Assembly (NCBI GenBank): GCA_029861825.1
Contig: JAOTYN010000218.1
Location: 1-7,225 of the forward strand
Source: Cyclobacteriaceae bacterium
GTDB taxonomy: Bacteria; Bacteroidota; Bacteroidia; Cytophagales; Cyclobacteriaceae
DNA: 7,225 bases
Direction: 5' to 3'
Shown: positions 1 to 6,030 of the stretch, piece after piece
Numbering within the stretch: position 1 is the stretch's first letter
Layout of the letters: each line of letters begins with the position of its first letter
Position numbers and translations under genes: made by a program
The notes under the pieces: model-generated
The model's database searches: none
What the model saw: the letters and a program-made list of their open reading frames with translations, nothing else
What the model was told of the DNA's origin: nothing

Positions 1-488
1 GTTCCGTAATAACCCGGTGGAATGCAGATACAATCTATAAACTTGGTATCTTCTATGCCCCGTTTTTTAAGGGCCGCTATAAAATCGGGATGCTCCTTTA
101 CTGCTTTAATTACTGAGCCAAATTCTTCGCCCAGCCAGTTGGGTTGCACGTCCTTTAACTCTTTCCAATAAGTTATCTTGCGGGCCTTGAGGTCCACTAT
201 CGCCTTATAGGCCTTTTCTTTTTGGCGCACCACAGCAAATGCCGAGCGAGGGATCTCTTGACCCGGATTCCAGTTCCAAACCAGTTCCTTATCCGGCTCC
301 TGCAGGTTGACCATAGAAAAGCGGGTATCCGCATCCATTTTACCTTCAGTATCCAGTATTTCCAAAAGCGCCCAGTGCTCCTGCCAATTAAGAGGGTCAA
401 GGGGGTGTTGGGATTGCTGTGCGGTGAGTGGTAGTGTACTTAGAATAAAGATTAAGCCAATTAATTGGAGGGGGATAAGACGTTTCAT
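1..488 (-). CDS. Copper amine oxidase, N-terminal part (truncated by window edge)
   Basis: The frame opens with ATG at 488-486 and stays open to the left edge, giving about 162 codons. The copper- and topaquinone-bearing catalytic domain lies outside the window. Residues 1-23 form a signal peptide (MKR, a hydrophobic core, then LTA before QQ), so the enzyme is exported. Residues 28-100 match the N2 domain of copper amine oxidases: HPLDPL at the start, an LQEPDK segment, then a VVDL..RKITYW strand pair. Residues 107-162 resemble the N3 domain (VQPNW, EEFGSVIKAVKEHPDF, KKRGIED, then IPPGYYG). N2 begins directly after the signal peptide, so the extra N1 domain of E. coli TynA is absent. The family oxidises primary amines to aldehydes, releasing ammonia and hydrogen peroxide. 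It lies downstream of a lipoprotein gene on the same strand but behind a repeat hairpin, so co-transcription is uncertain. Family assignment is fairly sure; the substrate is unknown and activity cannot be judged without the active-site Tyr and copper-binding His residues. Confidence 0.85.
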   Translation of the reverse strand, partial: MKRLIPLQLIGLIFILSTLPLTAQQSQHPLDPLNWQEHWALLEILDTEGKMDADTRFSMVNLQEPDKELVWNWNPGQEIPRSAFAVVRQKEKAYKAIVDLKARKITYWKELKDVQPNWLGEEFGSVIKAVKEHPDFIAALKKRGIEDTKFIDCICIPPGYYG

Positions 489-521
489 GTTTAGTGGTTT
501 TTTGAGTGGTTCTTATATTAA

Positions 522-602
522 GAAAGACGAAAGACGAATTACTTATGGAATTTCCATTAATTCGTCTCTCGTAATTCGTCTCTCGTAATTCGTCTTTCGT
601 AA
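522..602. repeat. 14-bp tandem repeat (3 copies) with an inverted fourth copy
   Basis: Three head-to-tail copies of taattcgtctctcg lie at 558-571, 572-585 and 586-599; the last copy has one c-to-t change. An inverted copy lies at 528-541 (cgaaagacgaatta), preceded by a 7-bp doublet gaaagac-gaaagac at 522-535. The array ends directly against the stop codon of the lipoprotein gene (603-605). It fills most of the gap between that gene and the amine oxidase. It looks like a dispersed intergenic repeat rather than a coding or regulatory site of either gene; whether it recurs elsewhere cannot be seen here. Confidence 0.85.
527..572 (-). terminator. Possible hairpin terminator or processing site after the lipoprotein gene
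   Basis: Bases 527-541 pair with 558-572 with one mismatch. After a 3-base bulge (542-544), 545-550 (atggaa) pair with 552-557 (ttccat). The outermost arm can alternatively pair perfectly over 16 bases with 585-600. A transcript reading leftward from the lipoprotein gene would fold into this long hairpin before reaching the amine oxidase gene. The U-tract expected of a classical intrinsic terminator is poor, so it may instead stabilise a 3' end or be only a by-product of the inverted repeat. Confidence 0.4.
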
Positions 603-1127
603 CTAGCTATCTGCGTCTTTTGGTACTAGATCTGCGGTATTGAACCACTCCATAACTCCATTGATCTTGCCTTCCTCGTTGAAGAAGAATACCGCATAGA
701 ACTTCATGGCTCCTCTTTGGTTATTGCCATTGTAGGTAAAATGCCAGTTGCCGTATACCCGCACATCGCCATTAGGGGTTTGGTCATCGTCCAGTCCCGC
801 AAAATACTGGTCATCTTCGAAAGTAATTTCTGAATAATTATCCATAAAGAATTGTTCCCGCTCTTGCCATTGCTCGGTGTCCAGCGAGTCCTGACCCCAT
901 TCGGGAGGTGACATAAAGAAATCATCGGACATCATGGCTTTCATGGCATCCATGTCCTTATTGATAAAGTGATCCAGATACTGTCTAACTACTTTGGCAT
1001 TTGTTTCAAATGCCTCCATGGCAAGATCTGTAGTTTCTTCGGCTGGTGCTTCCGCTGCTGGCTGTTCAGCGGCGGGCTGACAAGCGAAGAATAACAAAGC
1101 CATTAATGGCATTAATAATGGTTTCAT
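603..1127 (-). CDS. Putative lipoprotein with NTF2/SnoaL-like domain
   Basis: The product has 174 residues. Residues 1-16 look like a lipoprotein signal ending in FFAC, with the acylated cysteine at 16; the lipobox is loose but acceptable for Bacteroidota. Residues 17-34 form an Ala/Pro/Glu-rich linker with a repeated QPAAE unit, typical of a flexible tether. Residues about 40-166 have the pattern of the NTF2-like cone fold: a first helix ending in a variable loop (VVRQYLDHFINKDMDAMKAMMSDDF), a second helix, and four strands including VRVYGNWHFTY, AMKFYAVFFFNEEGKI and GVMEWFNTADL. Families with this fold include SnoaL-type cyclases, ketosteroid isomerase relatives and many non-enzymatic binding proteins, so no reaction can be named. 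It sits 26 bp downstream of the secreted protein ending at 1154 and is probably in the same transcript. The ATG at 1127 is chosen because the signal sequence follows it directly. No Shine-Dalgarno sequence is seen. Confidence 0.85.
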   Translation of the reverse strand: MKPLLMPLMALLFFACQPAAEQPAAEAPAEETTDLAMEAFETNAKVVRQYLDHFINKDMDAMKAMMSDDFFMSPPEWGQDSLDTEQWQEREQFFMDNYSEITFEDDQYFAGLDDDQTPNGDVRVYGNWHFTYNGNNQRGAMKFYAVFFFNEEGKINGVMEWFNTADLVPKDADS

Positions 1128-1153
1128 AGTGATAGATTTATGATTGTTGAGGT

Positions 1154-1942
1154 TTAGTTGTCAGCGTTGGGATTCACCACCTGTACAATGCGATATACAT
1201 AACTGATACGCCGGCCATTTTCTAACTCATTGATCTTAGCCAATCCTTCCTCTGGGAACGATGCATCATCCGTCCAGTTTGGAGCTAGGGCATCTTTTAA
1301 GGAGGAGTACAGGTCATAGGAAAGCGTGGTGGCCTTCATGTCAGGGCCTGAAGGGGACAAAATAACCGAGTTACCCCAGGCTTTTTGAGGGGTTTTACCA
1401 GCATCCATGGCAGACTTGATAAAAGGAGCCCAATGCTCGTTCTCCAAAGCAATTAGCTGTCCGGGGGAGTCCGTGTCATGGTAGACCATGACAACATAAT
1501 TAAAATCATCAGAGGGTACTACACCTTCTTTTTCTACCCAGTGGGCTGTTCTTAAATACACTGTGTGCATCACTTTACTCATGGACATGGTTTCCATCTT
1601 TTCCACTGGTACGTCAGGAAATACCTCCGAGGGATTCCAGGTGCCCCCCATGTTATCAATATCGTTATAGGTATTGATGAAAAGGACGTTTGGTGAATTA
1701 GGCAGGTCAAAACCTCCTTGTTTTACCAGTAAGGCCCAGAAGGTCAGATTGCCTTTGGTAGCAGCATGTTCCGCCACTTTACTCCAATAGGTGGTTTCTC
1801 TTTCAATGAATTCCTGCATGTGTTCGGGAGCCACCTGCCGATATTGGTGGATGGTAATTCCATCTTGTGCTTGCAGGGGTAGGTAAATACCTACCGCAGA
1901 TAGTATCACAAGAGCAGATAATAAAATTTTGAAGTGTTTCAT
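1154..1942 (-). CDS. Secreted protein with two dimeric alpha/beta-barrel-like repeats
   Basis: The product has 262 residues. Residues 1-25 are a signal peptide (MKHFK, hydrophobic core, cleavage after LQA before QDG). The mature part seems to be two related halves, at about 28-125 and 145-250. Each half has a starting strand (ITIHQYRQVAP; FNYVVMVYHDTD), then a helix carrying an E-x-x-x-W motif (ETTYW; ENEHW), then a Trp-containing segment (LTFWALL; KAWGNSV), then a strand and short helix (NVLFINTYNDID; ATTLSYDLYSSLKDA). This resembles the ferredoxin-like dimeric alpha/beta-barrel fold used by NIPSNAP, EthD and ABM families. The fold call is inference from pattern, and no catalytic residues can be named. 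The lipoprotein gene follows after 26 bp, suggesting an operon. Upstream lies a perfect 17-bp tandem duplication that touches the ATG, then a terminator-like hairpin, so it probably starts its own transcript. Confidence 0.85.
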   Translation of the reverse strand: MKHFKILLSALVILSAVGIYLPLQAQDGITIHQYRQVAPEHMQEFIERETTYWSKVAEHAATKGNLTFWALLVKQGGFDLPNSPNVLFINTYNDIDNMGGTWNPSEVFPDVPVEKMETMSMSKVMHTVYLRTAHWVEKEGVVPSDDFNYVVMVYHDTDSPGQLIALENEHWAPFIKSAMDAGKTPQKAWGNSVILSPSGPDMKATTLSYDLYSSLKDALAPNWTDDASFPEEGLAKINELENGRRISYVYRIVQVVNPNADN

Positions 1943-1976
1943 AGTTATAGGAATATAGTAGTTATAGGAATATAGT
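1943..1976. repeat. Perfect 17-bp tandem duplication touching a start codon
   Basis: The unit agttataggaatatagt occurs at 1943-1959 and again, without any change or spacer, at 1960-1976. The first copy directly abuts the ATG at 1942-1940 of the secreted protein gene. On the transcript the leader therefore reads as two identical A/U-rich 17-mers immediately before the start codon. Only two copies are present, so a recent slippage duplication is the simplest reading. It would alter the leader length and perhaps translation or promoter spacing. Confidence 0.9.
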
Positions 1977-2018
1977 TCTTGGTTAAGTGTCGTGTACCAC
2001 AGTGACAGGAATAGCTAT

Positions 2019-2066
2019 TGATTTATCAAAAGATCCCGGAGTGTGTCCGGGACTCATGATAAATCA
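2019..2066 (-). terminator. Nested hairpin, likely intrinsic terminator of the 2093-2824 gene
   Basis: An inner GC-rich stem pairs 2034-2039 (tcccgg) with 2047-2052 (ccggga) around a 7-base loop. An outer A/T stem pairs 2019-2028 with 2057-2066 (10 pairs; core gatttatca / tgataaatc). Read leftward, the inner stem is followed by TCTTTT, the usual arrangement of an intrinsic terminator. It starts about 27 bases past the stop codon of the upstream secreted protein gene and would separate its transcript from the next gene. Confidence 0.65.
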
Positions 2067-2092
2067 TAGACCTGTCGATGGTGATTGATATA

Positions 2093-2824
2093 TTATTCAG
2101 CTCCTCCCATTTCAGGTGCTAAGGTCCAGACCTCATCCCAGGAGTTGGTAAAAGCAATATTCATGGATCTCAAAAAGGGGATCCAGGAATCTTCGCCGTG
2201 CACTTTTTTGAAGGTGGCCTGAAACTGAGGAGCATCATCCATTTCCGCCCAATTCTTCATATTGCTAACGGTGGCAATATGACGGCCCAGGTTGCCCTGT
2301 CGCATTTCGTTATCCCAAACTGCCCATGGATTTTCGCCGTCCATGGCTTTAATAGTGGCGCTGATTTGTTTTAGCAATCCATCTACTAAAAAGTCATATT
2401 TATTGCTTACTTCCCAATACCGCACATATAGCATGGGAGTAGGATCACCGACTACGTTTGACAATTTGTCATCGCGTTTCCAATATTCGATAGTGCCGAC
2501 TCCGGTAATATGCGCCATCACTTTGGCCCAATCACTATCGTGGGCATCTCCCTGGGGTCGGGTGTCCAGATCTGCATATTTCAGGGGACCCATGGCCCAC
2601 ACCATCTTGCCGGCATTGGGTCCGGTGGATATGGCCCAGACCGCTGCAGTGTGAGGATCCGTATTATGGAACTTGGTATTATGCGCTTTCATAGCTGCGC
2701 TTAGCTTAGCTGGATCCTTACCATCGGGGCTAAGCAGCACCGTTTCAAACATGGTGTAGGAATCGTCTTGTGCCTGGATCATGATGGGAATGATCAAAAG
2801 CACGGTGATTAAAAGCTTTCTCAT
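2093..2824 (-). CDS. Secreted protein with duplicated alpha/beta-barrel-like domain
   Basis: The product has 243 residues. Residues 1-18 are a signal peptide (MRKLL, hydrophobic core, cleavage after IQA before QDD). The rest appears as two related halves. Residues 68-87 (GPNAGKMVWAMGPLKYADLD) and 177-196 (GNLGRHIATVSNMKNWAEMD) share the pattern G-x-x-G-[KR]-x-[VI]-x-x-[MV]-x-x-[LM]-K-x-[YW]-A-[DE]-[LM]-D. Each half begins with a strand (MFETVLLSP; PMLYVRYWEV) and a helix. This supports an internal duplication of a ferredoxin-like dimeric alpha/beta-barrel fold. The protein is rich in Trp, but no catalytic motif is recognisable and the function is unknown. It resembles its neighbour at 1154-1942 in size, export signal and two-half layout rather than in close sequence identity, so the pair may be distant relatives. 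A nested hairpin follows its stop. Upstream is the 340-bp region shared with the divergent cyclase gene. Confidence 0.85.
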   Translation of the reverse strand: MRKLLITVLLIIPIMIQAQDDSYTMFETVLLSPDGKDPAKLSAAMKAHNTKFHNTDPHTAAVWAISTGPNAGKMVWAMGPLKYADLDTRPQGDAHDSDWAKVMAHITGVGTIEYWKRDDKLSNVVGDPTPMLYVRYWEVSNKYDFLVDGLLKQISATIKAMDGENPWAVWDNEMRQGNLGRHIATVSNMKNWAEMDDAPQFQATFKKVHGEDSWIPFLRSMNIAFTNSWDEVWTLAPEMGGAE

Positions 2825-3164
2825 GGTTTTTTTAATGTTTTGGTTGTGTTAAATGATTTTTCATAAGTTAATGCTTTTAAAAGAATAAACAAGTATTAAT
2901 ACTTGCCCCATATCTCTGGGTAATCTGCTAGTCCAAATAGCATCAGATGGGGTGGGTGTCGGACTTGTGTAAAGGAAGTTAATAGACTTTATCATACCTG
3001 AAGACCTCTTAAGAACCTTCTAATATGTCTGTAAAAACATAAATCATCAGGTTTGGCTCCTAACTAATAAGAGATCTTGCAGCAAAACGTAAAGACTTAC
3101 AGCGGTTATTAGCGGATTCTTAAAAGAGTTTGGTAAATTTCCCTCCTAATTCATAGCTTAAAAC
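2825..3164. promoter_or_regulatory. Divergent intergenic region, presumed promoters for both sides
   Basis: This A/T-rich 340-bp stretch separates two divergent genes and must hold the promoter of each. It has no credible ORF. It contains a perfect 16-bp palindrome (2890-2905), a 10-bp imperfect direct repeat beginning agcgg at 3101 and 3111, and a short inverted pair ccccat/atgggg at 2906-2911 and 2947-2952. A partial match to the Bacteroidota -7 element TAnnTTTG is seen on the plus strand at 3134-3141 (taaatttc, one mismatch), but no TTG lies at the proper distance upstream. No promoter is called with confidence. Confidence 0.45.
2890..2905. promoter_or_regulatory. 16-bp perfect palindrome, candidate operator
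   Basis: The sequence caagtattaatacttg is perfectly self-complementary with no spacer. It lies 66 bp upstream of the secreted protein ATG at 2824 and about 260 bp upstream of the cyclase ATG. Such symmetry fits a site for a dimeric regulator. It does not match the CRP consensus TGTGA-N6-TCACA. No regulator gene lies in the window, so the binding partner is unknown. Confidence 0.4.
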
Positions 3165-5996
3165 ATGTCCCAGCAGCGGAAATTGGCGGCCATAATGTTC
3201 ACGGATATCGTGGGTTATTCTGCTATGATGGCAAAAGATGAGGCCCTGGCCCTGGGGTACATCCAGACGGTGCGAGAACTGCTGAAGCCGTTACTCAACA
3301 AACATCAAGGCACCTGGATCAAAGAAATCGGCGATGGCACCTTGTCCAGTTTTTCCAGCGCCCTCAATGCGGTAAATTGTGCTCTGGATTTTCAGAAAGC
3401 CCTAGCCTCTGAATCCTTCAAAGTACGTATCGGTCTGCATGTAGGAGATGTCACTTTTACGGAACACGATGTCTTTGGTGATGGGGTGAATATTGCCAGT
3501 CGGCTGGAACCTTTGGCGCCTCCCGGAGGCATCTTTATTTCCGGACGGGTACACGAGGACATACAGAGTCATCCCGAGATCCAGTCTCAATTTGTGGGTG
3601 ACCGCCGACTAAAAAATATAGCGCGGCCCATAAAAGTGTATGCCTTAGTGGGGGAGGGCCTGCCGGAAATTCCCGAAGCGACTAACAAGAATGAGTTATC
3701 CGGAATTTGGCAAGAACTCTGGCAACGGCGATTTCCACAAGTCATTTTTCTCTATCTCTTGATTTCAGCATTAATTACCTTACTCGTCAGTGAAATTGGG
3801 AGAAAATATCTACTGTCTCCAGCTTGGGATGATTTTGCATGGATCCTGTTGCTTTCACTGCTACCCAGCGTGGCGGTGATCGCCTATTATCACGGCCGAT
3901 CCGCACGGGATAAATGGGTTAAAGCGGAGAAAGTTACTATTCCCTTGAACCTGGTCTTTACAGGCATTTTACTTTTCCTGCTTTTCCAGGGTAAAGAACT
4001 TGGTGCTACCACTAAGCAAATTACCCTGGAAGACGAACAGGGCCAGCACATAAAATTGGTACAGGCCAAGTCGGAATACCGGAAGCGACTTATCATCTTT
4101 CATTTCGCCAATAGCCAAAGAGATACGTCTGTGGACTGGTTAAGTGCCGGCATACCTACGGCTATGGACTTCGATATTTCCCAAGACTTATTCGTACAGG
4201 CCATCGGACCCTTTGAGTTGCTGGAGGAGATCAAACGCAACAACCCTCCTGACCTAGGCAGATTACCGGTTGCGCTTATGCGTAAAATAGCCCGGGATTC
4301 TCGGTACGACTATTTTTTGACAGGAGATTATCAACTGCAAGGGAAGGACTTTCAGATAAGCTATCAGCTATATGACACCAAGCAAGGAAAGATAGTTGCG
4401 CAGCAGTCAGTTTCCGGTCAGGACCTATTCCCTCTGGTCGATCAGTTAACAGAGCGGCTCAAAGAGGATCTGGATATTCCTCTGGGTAGTATGAACTCAG
4501 CGGAAGATCTACCGGTCTCCAGTGTCCTAACTACTTCCTTATTGGCATACGAACATATGATTGCCGGATTTGAAACCATTCGCTCTCATAACAATTACCA
4601 AAGTGGTATTGAGAGTTTTAAGAAGGCTGTGCAGTCAGATCCTCAATTCACCATGGCTTATTTGAACATGGCCGTAGCCCAGTTCTACAACAATCAGGTT
4701 GATCAGTCACGTCAAAGCATGGACAAGGTTATGGAATTCCTCTACGCCTTACCCCAAAGGGAGCAGTTTGCCGCTAAGTCCTTGTACTATTATCTGGAAC
4801 AAGATCAGGAAAGACGCATCAAAGTACTGCAAATGTGGTTGGAATTATATCCTGATGACGTGGACGCCTACAGCACACTGGGAATCGTTTATCAGTTCAG
4901 CGGAAGGCTGGAGGAAGCGGAAAAGATCTATCTTAAAGCCATAGAAGTTGACGATAACCGGGGGAACTTCTATGTGCATCTAGCGGAAATCTGCCAAGCC
5001 CAAAACCGAAAAGAAGAAGCTTTGGGATATTTACAACGTTATGCGCAGCAGTATCCCGACCACACCCGGTCGTTCAAGCTTTTAGGAGATTTTTACTTGG
5101 ATGAAGGTGAACTTGATCTTTCCGGGGAAAACTATGAACGAGCTACTTTGCTGGACCCCAACAATATTGAGACCAGAACGGACCACATTAGGATTATGGA
5201 ACGTAGAGGGGATTTTAAGGGAGCCCGGCAGAACTACGAGTCATTATTGGCCAGTTGTAAATCTATACAGGATAGTTTGAAAGTGGTGAATGCCTTGAAG
5301 GAGTTGCTATTTACCAAAGGTCAAATAAATGAAGGTCTTATCTGGTGGGACCGTTATTTAACTTTATTAGAAAAAGTGGATGCTCCCGTTAATGTGTCTA
5401 TCCAAAAAATCACTTATTTGGAGCCATATTTTCGTATAGGCGAACCCCAACGGGCTATGGAGATCGTCAAGAAGGAAGAGGCCAAGTTGCATGAATCATT
5501 AGGGAACTTGGTCTACTTCGGCTATATGACTTATTATATAGAAGAAAATAATGTAGAAGGTGCAGAAAATTCTATGAGAATGATCAGAGAGTTTGTCAAG
5601 CAGTTCGGGTCACCAGCTAACATAGACTTGTATTTTGAAGGAGAGCTGCTAGCAATGAAAGACCAGCATGAGCAAGCCATAGCTCAGTTTAACGCCTTCA
5701 AACCCAGTAATTTGTTTTTTCCGAATCTGATTTTGGAGATCAGGATCGCCAATTCCTTATGGAAAGCCGGTAGCACCAATCAAGCGGTCAGGCAACTGAG
5801 CCATGTGCTGGAACTACATCCATTCTATCCTACCGCTCACTATCTGATGGCTACTATTCTAATAGATCAGGACAAGCCAAATGAGGCTCTGTCTCATCTG
5901 GAAATTTGTTTGCAGGTGTGGGATCAGGCCGATGTCGCTTATAAAAGAGCCCAGGAGGCCCGGGAAAAATATAGAGATCTTAAAGCAGAAATCTAG
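3165..5996 (+). CDS. Membrane class III adenylate cyclase with TolB/FlgO-like and TPR domains
   Basis: The product has 943 residues. Residues 7-162 are a class III cyclase domain: FTDIVGYS with metal-binding Asp14, KEIGDG with adenine-recognising Lys53 and metal-binding Asp57, and DVFGDGVNIASR with purine-site Asp102, transition-state Asn109 and Arg113. All expected catalytic residues are present and the Lys/Asp pair favours ATP, so it should make cAMP. Three hydrophobic segments follow at about 192-211, 222-242 and 259-275. The basic loop 243-256 between the second and third fits a cytoplasmic loop, placing the cyclase inside and the C-terminus in the periplasm. Residues about 307-440 resemble the TolB/FlgO-like domain found in many cyclase-TPR and CadC-type proteins (strand RLIIFHF, later DYFLTGDYQLQGKDFQISYQL). 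Residues about 455-930 are TPR-like, clearest at 565-680 and 888-920. It is divergent from the secreted-protein gene at 2824 and convergent with the phosphoesterase. The ligand is unknown. The ATG at 3165 has an A-rich leader and no Shine-Dalgarno. Confidence 0.92.
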   Translation: MSQQRKLAAIMFTDIVGYSAMMAKDEALALGYIQTVRELLKPLLNKHQGTWIKEIGDGTLSSFSSALNAVNCALDFQKALASESFKVRIGLHVGDVTFTEHDVFGDGVNIASRLEPLAPPGGIFISGRVHEDIQSHPEIQSQFVGDRRLKNIARPIKVYALVGEGLPEIPEATNKNELSGIWQELWQRRFPQVIFLYLLISALITLLVSEIGRKYLLSPAWDDFAWILLLSLLPSVAVIAYYHGRSARDKWVKAEKVTIPLNLVFTGILLFLLFQGKELGATTKQITLEDEQGQHIKLVQAKSEYRKRLIIFHFANSQRDTSVDWLSAGIPTAMDFDISQDLFVQAIGPFELLEEIKRNNPPDLGRLPVALMRKIARDSRYDYFLTGDYQLQGKDFQISYQLYDTKQGKIVAQQSVSGQDLFPLVDQLTERLKEDLDIPLGSMNSAEDLPVSSVLTTSLLAYEHMIAGFETIRSHNNYQSGIESFKKAVQSDPQFTMAYLNMAVAQFYNNQVDQSRQSMDKVMEFLYALPQREQFAAKSLYYYLEQDQERRIKVLQMWLELYPDDVDAYSTLGIVYQFSGRLEEAEKIYLKAIEVDDNRGNFYVHLAEICQAQNRKEEALGYLQRYAQQYPDHTRSFKLLGDFYLDEGELDLSGENYERATLLDPNNIETRTDHIRIMERRGDFKGARQNYESLLASCKSIQDSLKVVNALKELLFTKGQINEGLIWWDRYLTLLEKVDAPVNVSIQKITYLEPYFRIGEPQRAMEIVKKEEAKLHESLGNLVYFGYMTYYIEENNVEGAENSMRMIREFVKQFGSPANIDLYFEGELLAMKDQHEQAIAQFNAFKPSNLFFPNLILEIRIANSLWKAGSTNQAVRQLSHVLELHPFYPTAHYLMATILIDQDKPNEALSHLEICLQVWDQADVAYKRAQEAREKYRDLKAEI

Positions 5997-6030
5997 AAAA
6001 TTTCTAATCCAAAATTGAAAGAGGGATTAA
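5987..6030. terminator. Weak inverted repeats between convergent genes
   Basis: The stop codons of the cyclase (5994-5996) and phosphoesterase (6027-6029) are 30 bp apart. Two weak stems occur here: 5987-5992 (agaaat) with 6000-6005 (atttct), and 6005-6010 (taatcc) with 6024-6029 (ggatta). Both are A/T-rich and neither is followed by a strong T run, so a shared bidirectional terminator is only a suggestion from position. Confidence 0.25.

Noticed and set aside
197..588. Open frames on both strands at 197-400 (minus), 222-434 (plus) and 307-588 (plus)
   Set aside because: They overlap the amine oxidase N-terminal region in other frames or antisense, have Arg-rich or shapeless products, and the last runs into the intergenic repeat. 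The amine oxidase frame has a signal peptide and clear family motifs.
522..602. CRISPR array
   Set aside because: The units are 14 bp, directly adjacent without spacers, and one copy is inverted, so it cannot be a repeat-spacer array.
1988..2007. Imperfect inverted repeat tgtcgtg / cac...gaca
   Set aside because: The stem has a three-base bulge and only seven pairs, which is expected by chance in this length of sequence.
2292..2704. Plus-strand open frames opposite the 2093-2824 gene
   Set aside because: They are antisense shadows with no domain-like pattern. The minus-strand frame has a signal peptide and an internal duplication.
2930..2965. Inverted pair agtcc / ggact in the divergent region
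   Set aside because: Five base pairs around a 26-base loop are too weak to support a structured RNA or riboswitch.
3048..3055. Plus-strand caggtttg as a -7 promoter element for the cyclase
   Set aside because: It has one mismatch to TAnnTTTG, but there is no TTG at a suitable distance upstream and it lies over 100 bp from the start codon.
4699..4944. Plus-strand 81-codon frame inside the cyclase gene
   Set aside because: It is an out-of-frame shadow inside the TPR-coding region, whose own frame is continuous and well supported.
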